Shown here in pieces: positions 1-5,335 of a stretch of 7,043 bases of DNA. The stretch comes from JALONO01 sp038209965. GTDB taxonomy: Bacteria; Bacteroidota; Bacteroidia; Cytophagales; Thermoflexibacteraceae. Where the stretch lies: positions 1-7,043 of the forward strand of contig JBBQXF010000168.1 of NCBI GenBank assembly GCA_038209965.1. Reading direction: 5' to 3'. The translations under genes were made by a program, and so were the position numbers. The notes under the pieces are model-generated. The model saw nothing but the letters and a program-made list of their open reading frames with translations, made no database searches and had not been told where the DNA came from. Numbering within the stretch: the first letter of the stretch is position 1; each line of letters starts with the position of its first letter.

Positions 1-672
1 TGGCGGGGCTGGTTCTACACCACCGACTATTGTGATGTGGCCATTGACAACGTGACCGAGGCACAGCTCAACACGGGTGATCCCGCCGTGGAAAAGCCCA
101 TTGCCAAAGCAAAAGCAGCCGGCGATCGCGAAGAGCTTTACGAGATCCGCAATAAAAAAGACATTGCCCAAACGGCAATTGAGTCCAACGGCGATCTGAA
201 AGATTTTTACAACAACTACGATCCTTACGCAGTATCCAAGAACGATCAGGATGCGTACAAAACGTACTTGGCCACTTTGAACGACAAGGAAAAAGCGATG
301 TTGAAAGACAAGAAGTTCTTTTACCAAATCGATTTCCGCAACGTGGGCGAACTGCTGATGCCCCTTATTCTGGAATTTGAGTTTGAGGACGGCAGCAAAG
401 AAGAACACCAGATCCCCGCCGAGATCTGGCGGCGCAACGACCGGGAAGTGAGCAAAGTGTTCATGACCGAAAAGAAGATCAAGCAGGTCACGCTGGATCC
501 GTACCAAGAAACCGCCGACATCGAGACGGAAAACAACTTTTTCCCCCGGCAAAGCCTACCGAGCCGTTTCCAATTGTACAAGCAATCGGGCGTGGGCCGG
601 GGCCAAGGCACTGGCGATAACCCCATGCGCCGGCAACGGAATGAAAATACGCCCACTGGTGGGGGCAAATAA
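1..672 (+). CDS. M1-family metallopeptidase, C-terminal fragment
   Basis: The frame is open from the first base (WRGWFYTTDYCDVAIDNV...) to a TAA at 670-672, so this is the last 223 residues of a larger protein whose start and zinc site (HExxH...E) lie outside the window. I recognise it by resemblance to the C-terminal region of Bacteroidota M1 (gluzincin) aminopeptidases. These carry the WRGWFYTTD segment, then 'FRNVGELLMPLILEFEFEDGS', 'IPAEIWRRN', 'VSKVFMTEKKI' and 'LDPYQETADIETENNFFPR', a beta-rich domain after the catalytic part. Such enzymes remove N-terminal residues from peptides and are usually exported or periplasmic. The last ~27 residues (GVGRGQGTGDNPMRRQRNE...) are Gly/Arg/Asn-rich low-complexity sequence that looks like a disordered tail; no sorting domain is seen. 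The catalytic motif is not visible, so activity cannot be judged. A strong terminator follows, so this is the last gene of its transcript. Confidence 0.8.
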   Translation, partial: WRGWFYTTDYCDVAIDNVTEAQLNTGDPAVEKPIAKAKAAGDREELYEIRNKKDIAQTAIESNGDLKDFYNNYDPYAVSKNDQDAYKTYLATLNDKEKAMLKDKKFFYQIDFRNVGELLMPLILEFEFEDGSKEEHQIPAEIWRRNDREVSKVFMTEKKIKQVTLDPYQETADIETENNFFPRQSLPSRFQLYKQSGVGRGQGTGDNPMRRQRNENTPTGGGK

Positions 673-687
673 GGGCTGACCATCCAA

Positions 688-740
688 AAAGATTGCCAAT
701 GCTGGGCGGGTGCCCCACAGCATTGGCAATCTTTGCTTTT
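688..740 (+). terminator. Rho-independent-like terminator after the M1 peptidase gene
   Basis: A perfect 17-bp inverted repeat lies 15 bp after the stop codon: AAAGATTGCCAATGCTG (688-704) and its exact reverse complement (718-734), separated by a 13-nt loop that can itself pair GG with CC. The right arm ends in CTTT and is followed by GCTTTT. The repeat is symmetric and also has an A-run on the left (686-690), so it could act on both strands. The T-run is interrupted by GC, making it a slightly imperfect intrinsic terminator, but stem length and placement are strong evidence. Confidence 0.8.
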
Positions 741-1047
741 GGCCAAGTGGCCCAGACTTGGTAACAACGATGCGCCGGTTATATTGTCAAGTCCCTTAGT
801 TTCAACTTGTATCAAGCCTAGGTAAGGCTCTTTGGTTGCTTGTATCCAAACAATAAGGGCAACCAAACCTTTGATTACCAGCGCATAAAACGCCATTGCC
901 CATCATATCATGTCAGGGGGGATCAGGGTTTGGACAAATTTCCCGAAGGCTTTTGCGCTTGTTTTCGGTATTGGGAAGGCGTTTGCCCTGTCAGTTTTTT
1001 GAAAACCGGATTACAGCAAAATTTTAGGTTAAAACCAGCACTTGAAT

Positions 1048-1352
1048 ACAATATGTCTGCCATCGCGGGGCCGGGCCGCCAAGTGTCACGGTCAGCCCTG
1101 AGGGGTGATAGTCTGCCAGCACCCAGCCCCGAAGGGGTGTCACACCCCGCCCCACACTAGGTTTGGCCCCGTCGGGGTACGATCCCCGCAAGCTGGGCTT
1201 CCCCGATCCGAAGGCCGTTTTAAAGCCCGGTGAAACCTCAAAATGTAATAAAATTGGCCAAAAAAGACCCAGATCTTTTTTTAACCCCCAATTTATCCCT
1301 AGTTCTGTCCCAGAGGATATGGTTGACGCGGCTTAAATGGCAGACATATTGT
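1048..1352. repeat. 305-bp segment bounded by perfect 16-bp inverted repeats
   Basis: ACAATATGTCTGCCAT at 1048-1063 is the exact reverse complement of ATGGCAGACATATTGT at 1337-1352. Pairing stops abruptly on both sides of each arm. For random sequence of this length, a 16-bp inverted match anywhere in the window is expected well under once in a hundred windows (rough hand estimate assuming equal base use). The 273-bp interior has no gene and contains the CCCC-NNN-GGGG palindrome cluster. No target-site duplication is evident at the outer ends (left flank ...TTGAAT, right flank TAAAG...). It could be a miniature inverted-repeat transposable element, an invertible DNA segment, or a dispersed intergenic repeat. 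Sequence alone does not decide between these. Confidence 0.6.
1096..1188. repeat. Cluster of short GC-rich palindromes (CCCC-NNN-GGGG type)
   Basis: Three short hairpins of the same design follow each other: CCC-TGA-GGGG (1096-1105), CCCC-GAA-GGGG (1127-1137) and CCCC-GTC-GGGG (1167-1177). The second overlaps a larger palindrome, GGGGTGT-C-ACACCCC (1134-1148), and the third can pair alternatively with CCCC at 1184-1187. Short palindromes of the CCCCGAAGGGG kind recur in intergenic DNA of several Bacteroidota as I remember them, so this is probably a REP-like dispersed repeat. Copy number elsewhere in this genome is unknown. Confidence 0.5.
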
Positions 1353-1457
1353 TAAAGAGTAACTTAATTTTCAAAGCCCCAAAGTTTAAACAAATCTTCA
1401 AAATGAAGGTGTGATAGCAACTTTAGACGCATTTTGATAAACACCAGACTTAAAAAA

Positions 1458-1552
1458 GAGGCTGGGAAATGTCGGGTTAAAGCCTAAAGTAACGAAGTTT
1501 GTCTTTCTTTGCCCGCAATCAAAAGAATACCCCTTCAATTTTCGCCAGCCTC
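1458..1552. other. Foldable 95-nt element, possible structured RNA or small repeat
   Basis: An outer helix pairs GAGGCTGG-GAAA (1458-1469) with TTTC-G-CCAGCCTC (1540-1552): 12 base pairs with one bulged G at 1544. Inside it, CGGG..AAAG (1473-1482) pairs with CTTTGCCCG (1507-1515), giving a nested helix with an asymmetric internal loop on the 3' side (1516-1539). The apical part contains further short AAAG/CTTT complementarity. The fold was made by hand. No T-run follows, so it is not an intrinsic terminator. It lies 205 bp before the reductase start and could be a leader structure, a small RNA or a repeat; strand is undetermined. Confidence 0.3.
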
Positions 1553-1757
1553 ACCCCGAGCAATTTGACGATTTTCAGGGTCAAAGCTAAATTGCCCGGT
1601 GGCAAAAAGCCAATCTCGCCGCTTTTCTCAGTCATTTGGCAACTCCTCGCCGACCGTGGTTTGGCAATATGCTGTCCCATTCCCAATATTTTGGAGCCCG
1701 GGTTTTTCTGTTCCCATGTATCTGATTACTTTTACCAAAAACTTAACCAATTAGCGC

Positions 1758-2636
1758 ATGTACAACGAACCAATGTTGAAAGACAATGCCTTAGCGGGCA
1801 AGACCATTCTAGTAACGGGCGGAGGAACAGGACTGGGCCGGTCAATGAGCAAATATTTTCTGCAATTGGGGGCCAACGTGGTTATTGCCAGTCGCAAACA
1901 GGACGTGATCCAAGCTGCCGCCACCGAATTGATGGCCGAAACTGGGGGACAAGTCTTGGCCGTCGAATGTGATGTGCGCGACTATGCAAGTGTGGAACGC
2001 ACCATTGCCGCTACTTTGGAGCGGTTTGGCCGCTTGGATGTACTGCTCAACAATGCTGCGGGCAATTTTATCAGCCCCACGGAGCGGTTGTCGCACAAAG
2101 CGTTTGATGTCGTGGTGGGGATTGTGCTCCAAGGCTCTTACAACTGTACTTTGGCCGTGGGCAAACACTGGATTGCCCAAAAACAGCCCGGCACCATCCT
2201 CAACATCGTGACCACCTACGCCTGGACCGGATCGGCCTACGTGGTGCCTTCTGCCTGCGCCAAGGCGGGCGTGTTGGCCATGACCCGCTCGCTGGCCGTG
2301 GAATGGGCCAAGTACGGCATTCGATCCAATGCCATTGCCCCCGGTCCGTTCCCGACCAAGGGGGCCTGGGATCGGCTGTTCCCCAAAGCCCTACACGCGA
2401 TGATGGATGTATCGACCAAAGTGCCACTCAAACGGGTGGGTGAGCACCAAGAACTGGCCAATTTGGCGGCCTATTTGGTCTCGGATTACAGTGCCTACAT
2501 GAACGGCGAAGTGGTCACCATCGATGGCGGCGAATGGCTCAATGGGGCGGGTGAATTCAACTACCTCGAGTCCATCTCCGGGCCCATGTGGGACGAGATC
2601 GAGCTCGCCGTTCGCGGGGCCAACAAGCGGAGCTAA
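1758..2636 (+). CDS. Short-chain dehydrogenase, 2,4-dienoyl-CoA reductase type
   Basis: A 292-residue SDR protein, complete. The NADP-binding glycine motif TGGGTGLG is at 20-27, NNAAG at 98-102 and the PGP loop at 195-197. The region TTYAWTGSAYVVPSACAKAGV (split here: TTYAWTGSAY 152-161, then VVPSACAKAGV) matches the mitochondrial 2,4-dienoyl-CoA reductase (DECR) pattern rather than the classical YxxxK layout: Tyr154, Ser165 and Lys169 align with the DECR catalytic residues. The C-terminal stretch ELANLAAYLVSDYSAYMNG, then DGGE and GEFN, also follows DECR. The expected reaction is NADPH-dependent reduction of 2,4-dienoyl-CoA, needed to degrade polyunsaturated fatty acids; the location is cytoplasmic with no signal peptide. 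The ATG at 1758 is preferred over the in-frame ATG at 1773 because relatives commonly carry a short MYxxPML-type leader. Neither start has a Shine-Dalgarno sequence. No other beta-oxidation gene is nearby. Exact substrate is inferred from family; a related enoyl-CoA or ketoacyl reductase is the alternative. Confidence 0.88.
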   Translation: MYNEPMLKDNALAGKTILVTGGGTGLGRSMSKYFLQLGANVVIASRKQDVIQAAATELMAETGGQVLAVECDVRDYASVERTIAATLERFGRLDVLLNNAAGNFISPTERLSHKAFDVVVGIVLQGSYNCTLAVGKHWIAQKQPGTILNIVTTYAWTGSAYVVPSACAKAGVLAMTRSLAVEWAKYGIRSNAIAPGPFPTKGAWDRLFPKALHAMMDVSTKVPLKRVGEHQELANLAAYLVSDYSAYMNGEVVTIDGGEWLNGAGEFNYLESISGPMWDEIELAVRGANKRS

Positions 2637-2677
2637 AAAGTACCATTGGGCCGGGTGTCAACCTTGATCCGGGGCCA

Positions 2678-2751
2678 GTCGGCTATGGGCGGCGGTTTGT
2701 CGCTGGTAGCTGGCTGGCCCCGCCCCTGTCTGGTCGCCGCGCCCAGCCGAC
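2678..2751 (+). other. GC-rich hairpin between reductase and glycosidase genes
   Basis: GTCGGCT-AT-GGGCG (2678-2691) pairs with CGCCCAGCCGAC (2740-2751): 12 base pairs interrupted only by a 2-nt AT bulge, enclosing a GC-rich 48-nt loop that can fold further. It begins 41 bp after the reductase stop codon. There is no T-run behind it (AATATCATCG follows), so intrinsic termination is doubtful. It may stabilise the 3' end of the upstream message or be a repeat. Confidence concerns the pairing, not a function. Confidence 0.35.
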
Positions 2752-2781
2752 AATATCATCGCGCCGATCCCATCCTTCCAC

Positions 2782-2815
2782 CTTTTGGCATCATTTTGCT
2801 TTTGGCATCATTTTG
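2782..2815 (+). repeat. Tandem 17-bp direct repeat, two perfect copies
   Basis: CTTTTGGCATCATTTTG occurs at 2782-2798 and again, directly abutting, at 2799-2815. The copies are identical and end 25 bp before the start codon of the glycosidase-like gene. The placement suggests either a duplicated regulator site or a promoter formed by duplication. Confidence 0.85.
2783..2815 (+). promoter_or_regulatory. Candidate Bacteroidota-type promoter of the GHL10 gene
   Basis: Bacteroidota housekeeping promoters have a -33 TTTG/TTG and a -7 TAnnTTTG about 19-21 bp apart. Here TTTTG at 2783-2787 stands 20 bp before TCATTTTG at 2808-2815, which matches the -7 element except for C at its second position. 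The predicted start of transcription is near 2821, giving a leader of about 20 nt before the ATG at 2841. The -33 element comes from the first copy of the 17-bp repeat and the -7 element from the second. Inferred from consensus only. Confidence 0.35.
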
Positions 2816-2840
2816 TCATGCCGATTTCCAACCCCTTACC

Positions 2841-4451
2841 ATGAAGTATTTGTTCCGTTGCTTGTTGTTCTTCCCAATCCTAATAATTCACCTAAGCTTG
2901 GCCCAAACGACCAAATCGCCCAAACGCGAATTTCGGGCCGTGTGGATTGCCAGTGTGGCCAATATCGATTGGCCCTCCCAGAAAGGCTTGCCCGTGGAGC
3001 GGCAGCAACAGGAGTTTGTCCAACTGCTGGATCACCACCAACGGACGGGCATCAACGCCGTGATTGTGCAGGTGCGGCCCGCCACCGACGCTTTTTATTA
3101 CAGTGCCAAAGAAATGTGGTCGGAATGGCTGACCGGCAAACAGGGGGCAATGCCCGCGCCATATTACGACCCGTTGCAATTTATGGTCGAGCAGGCCCAT
3201 CTGCGGGGCATGGAGTTCCACGCGTGGCTCAATCCCTACCGGGCCATGTTCGATGCCGACTCCGGCCAAGTCCACCCCGATCACATCACCAACCGCCAAC
3301 CCGATTGGTTTATCAAATATGGCAAAAACAAGGTGTTCAATCCCGGTATTCCCGAAGTGCGGGCCTACATCACCGATATAGTAACCGACATTGTGCGGCG
3401 ATACGACATCGACGCCGTGCATTTTGACGATTATTTTTATCCCTATCAAATCAAAGATGTTAAGTTTGAGGATGAGGCCACCTACAAATTGCAAGGCAGG
3501 GCCTTTGCCAAAGTGGACGATTGGCGGCGGGACAATGTAAACCGCTTGATCGAGGACTTGGCCAGCGGCATCCGCCAAACCAAGCCCTACGTCAAGTTCG
3601 GGATCAGCCCGTTTGGGGTGTGGCGCAACCAGTCGGTCGATCCGGCCGGCTCGGCCACCCAAGGCGGACAAACCTGCTACGACCACCTGTATGCCGATGT
3701 CCGGCTATGGCTCCAAAAGGGTTGGATCGATTACATTGCGCCCCAAGTATATTTTAGCACCGGGTTTGATAAAATTCCTTATCAGACCTTGGTCGAGTGG
3801 TGGACCAAAAACAGCTACGGCAAGCACCTGTACATTGGGCAGGGAACCTACAAGATCAACCCCAAGAGTACTGACCCGAATTGGGCTGATCCCTCACAAA
3901 TGCCCAAGCAATTGCGGGTGAACCGCAAATGGAACAACATCCACGGCAGTATCTATTTCAGTTCCAAGTCACTGACCCGCAACTTGGGCAATTTCCGCGA
4001 TTCGCTGGTCCTAGATTTCCACCGCCACCCGGCCTTGGTTCCCGCCATGCCCTGGAAAGGACAGCTCCCCCCGCTCTCCCCCCGCCAAGTTGAAGTGTTT
4101 GCGGCCAAACAGGGCGTGCTGCTCAAATGGGACCGACCGGGCAAGACCAAGGAAAGTACTGAGGCAGCGTATTATGTCATTTATCGGTTTGCTGAAAACG
4201 AACCGATCAACTTGGAGGATGCCAGCCGGATCTCGGGGGTGTGGCGTGGTCTGGGCACTGCGTTTGTGGATCGGAATGTGCCCAGCAGCGGCCACTACAC
4301 CTACGTGTTGACGGCAGTGGACCGGCTGCACAACGAGGGCAGACCGTCGACCCCAGTGAAACTTTACTACCACCTGCCCGGCACTTGGGCCGACTTTGTC
4401 CAAGTATTGGCCAAGGCTTACGTCGGGGCCAAAAAACCCAAAAAGCAATAG
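2841..4451 (+). CDS. Secreted GHL10/DUF187 glycosidase-like protein with FN3-like domain
   Basis: A 536-residue exported protein. Residues 1-21 form a signal peptide (basic start, hydrophobic core FFPILIIHLSL) with likely cleavage at LSLA|QTT; there is no lipobox cysteine, so it is not a lipoprotein. Residues 29-400 match the glycosyl-hydrolase-like GHL10 family (DUF187, YngK-type): EFRAVWIASVANIDWP (30-45), INAVIVQVRPATDAFY (71-86), FHAWLNPYRAMF (126-137), GIPEVRAYITDIV (169-181), VHFDDYFYPY (193-202), KFGISPFGVWRN (252-263) and IDYIAPQVYF (296-305). This is a TIM-barrel fold in which the acidic pair D196/D197 is a plausible active-site element. Residues 417-510 resemble a fibronectin type III domain (VLLKWDRP, YYVIYRF, YTYVLTAVDR), a usual partner in this family. 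Substrate is unproven; cell-wall glycan or another polysaccharide is expected. The frame is open further upstream to 2646 (TTG), but the ATG at 2841 is chosen because it creates the signal peptide. It converges with the response regulator gene. Confidence 0.88.
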   Translation: MKYLFRCLLFFPILIIHLSLAQTTKSPKREFRAVWIASVANIDWPSQKGLPVERQQQEFVQLLDHHQRTGINAVIVQVRPATDAFYYSAKEMWSEWLTGKQGAMPAPYYDPLQFMVEQAHLRGMEFHAWLNPYRAMFDADSGQVHPDHITNRQPDWFIKYGKNKVFNPGIPEVRAYITDIVTDIVRRYDIDAVHFDDYFYPYQIKDVKFEDEATYKLQGRAFAKVDDWRRDNVNRLIEDLASGIRQTKPYVKFGISPFGVWRNQSVDPAGSATQGGQTCYDHLYADVRLWLQKGWIDYIAPQVYFSTGFDKIPYQTLVEWWTKNSYGKHLYIGQGTYKINPKSTDPNWADPSQMPKQLRVNRKWNNIHGSIYFSSKSLTRNLGNFRDSLVLDFHRHPALVPAMPWKGQLPPLSPRQVEVFAAKQGVLLKWDRPGKTKESTEAAYYVIYRFAENEPINLEDASRISGVWRGLGTAFVDRNVPSSGHYTYVLTAVDRLHNEGRPSTPVKLYYHLPGTWADFVQVLAKAYVGAKKPKKQ

Positions 4452-4465
4452 AGGGAACCAACAAA

Positions 4466-4491
4466 AAGGGCTGACCAATTGGCCGGCCCTT
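4466..4491 (+). terminator. Hairpin after the GHL10 gene, possible weak terminator
   Basis: AAGGGCTG (4466-4473) pairs with CGGCCCTT (4484-4491), eight pairs including one G-T wobble, around a loop holding the palindrome CCAATTGG. It lies 14 bp after the stop codon in a convergent intergenic region, as expected for a terminator, but ACGTGAAAATT follows instead of a T-run. On the opposite strand the hairpin is followed by TTTTTG (complement of 4462-4467 region), so it may serve better for transcripts coming from the response regulator side. Confidence 0.4.
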
Positions 4492-4659
4492 ACGTGAAAA
4501 TTAGGTGATTCGTAATCAGTGGTGACTATAGGTGAACCGATAGATAACGCAATCTGATGGTTTAGAAAATACTGGGCAATCCGTTTAGTGAAACAATGTC
4601 CAGACAACTTAACGGGACAAAAGTAAAAGGAATTTTCGCCCCTGACAATATAACGAAAG

Positions 4660-5292
4660 TTATTTGGGATATACTTTGTTAAGGGCCTCGGTTCGGTTTT
4701 GGACTTGCAGCTTCTCATAAATTTTATGGATCTGTTGTTTGACGGTGCCGGTAGTAGTGCCCAATTGATCCGAAATTTCTTTATATAGCAATCCCCTCGA
4801 CAACAAATCAAGGATTTCCTGCTCACGGGGAGTCAGACCAAAATCAGCGGGCAGGTTTAGGGCGGGGGGCTTTCGGAACGAACCGATCACCCGGCGAGCA
4901 ATGGCCGCGCTCATGGGCGAGCCGCCGTCGTACAGATCGCGCAGGGCTTCCAAGATTTTATGGGGCGGGGCCTTTTTTAACAAATAGCCTGTTGCGCCGG
5001 CAGCAAGGGCAGAAAATATCTGTTCATCGTTTTCATAAACGGTGAACATCATGAATTGGATCACCGGGGCGGCATTGCGGATTTGCCGCACACACTCGAT
5101 GCCGGTCATGCCGGGCAAGTTGATGTCCATGATCACAATATCGGGCTTTTCCCGGAGCAGTCCCGGCACCGATTCTTCGCCCTCTTCGTAGGCCGACACA
5201 AAGGTGAAGCCCGGCGATTGCTCAATCAACAAGCGGAGAGCCTCCCTAATATCGGGAATGTCTTCTACGACACTAACACGGATATTGACCAT
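4660..5292 (-). CDS. NarL/LuxR-family response regulator
   Basis: A complete 210-residue two-domain regulator of normal length for the NarL/FixJ class. The receiver domain (about 3-120) has the acidic pocket E10/D11, the phosphoacceptor Asp56 in DIVIMDINLPG (codon at 5125-5127), Thr84 and Lys106 in YLLKKAPP. A short linker leads to a LuxR-type helix-turn-helix (about 150-208): LTPREQEILDLLSRG, KEISDQLGTTTGTVKQQIHKIYEKL, then NRTEAL. Phosphorylation at Asp56 by a cognate histidine kinase should drive dimerisation and DNA binding in the cytoplasm. The kinase gene ends 43 bp upstream on the same strand, so the two are almost certainly co-transcribed and functional partners. The start ATG (5290-5292) places the first beta strand correctly; it has no Shine-Dalgarno sequence. 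The usual 'GxSNKEIA' motif is varied to 'GLLYKEIS', within the range of Bacteroidota relatives. Target genes are unknown. Confidence 0.93.
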   Translation of the reverse strand: MVNIRVSVVEDIPDIREALRLLIEQSPGFTFVSAYEEGEESVPGLLREKPDIVIMDINLPGMTGIECVRQIRNAAPVIQFMMFTVYENDEQIFSALAAGATGYLLKKAPPHKILEALRDLYDGGSPMSAAIARRVIGSFRKPPALNLPADFGLTPREQEILDLLSRGLLYKEISDQLGTTTGTVKQQIHKIYEKLQVQNRTEALNKVYPK

Positions 5293-5335
5293 AGGTGGAA
5301 AATAAAGCTATTTTCGGGCAATTGGCAAACTAACT

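Larger units (their letters stand above)
741..1757. other. Long intergenic region without a convincing gene
   Basis: About 1 kb separates the peptidase terminator from the reductase gene. The open frames here (for example 840-1160, and 1499 running into the next gene) have protein sequences that look arbitrary, with no recognisable domain and no sensible start. The left part (741-1047) holds only small hairpins: AGCCT/AGGCT at 815-829, and TTTGGTTGC (831-839) pairing with GCAACCAAA (859-867). The middle holds the inverted-repeat-bounded segment 1048-1352, which is GC-rich on its left and AT-rich on its right. Bases 1353-1457 are AT-rich with nothing recognised. A foldable element lies at 1458-1552. 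In 1553-1757 I see nothing definite; TACTTTTA (1727-1734), 24 bp before the next start codon, is a poor match to a Bacteroidota -7 element (TAnnTTTG) and lacks a clear -33 partner. Confidence 0.7.

Noticed and set aside
840..1160. Open frame of 106 codons in the intergenic region, + strand
   Set aside because: The protein has no recognisable domain, crosses the inverted-repeat arm and the palindrome cluster, and its composition follows the repeat. It is judged fortuitous.
1048..1352. CRISPR array or tRNA/rRNA gene in the gene-free region
   Set aside because: There are no regularly spaced direct repeats with unique spacers, and no cloverleaf or rRNA-like sequence was recognised.
1703..1734. 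Possible promoter of the reductase gene (TTTTT, then TACTTTTA)
   Set aside because: The -7 element lacks the final G and there is no TTG at the -33 position; too weak to list as a promoter.
1499..1972. Open frame of 157 codons, + strand, starting before the reductase gene
   Set aside because: It begins with a TTG, overlaps the reductase for over 200 bp in another frame, and its product resembles nothing I know. Its first ~85 codons might be a degenerate repeat or remnant, but that cannot be shown here.
2646..2840. N-terminal extension of the GHL10 protein by 65 residues from a TTG
   Set aside because: The extension would bury the signal peptide inside the protein and run through the direct repeat and hairpin; the ATG at 2841 gives a normal exported protein.
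2892..3686. Open frame of 264 codons on the - strand
   Set aside because: It lies wholly antisense to the GHL10 gene, whose signal peptide and family motifs are clear; the reverse frame is a composition effect.
4651..4664. ATAAC-GAAA-GTTAT mini-hairpin at the end of the response regulator gene
   Set aside because: Only five weak A/T-rich pairs overlapping the stop codon and no T-run on the - strand; not a credible terminator.
4011..4826. Open frame of 271 codons on the - strand
   Set aside because: It spans the convergent intergenic region and overlaps both the GHL10 and response regulator genes in other frames, with no recognisable domain.
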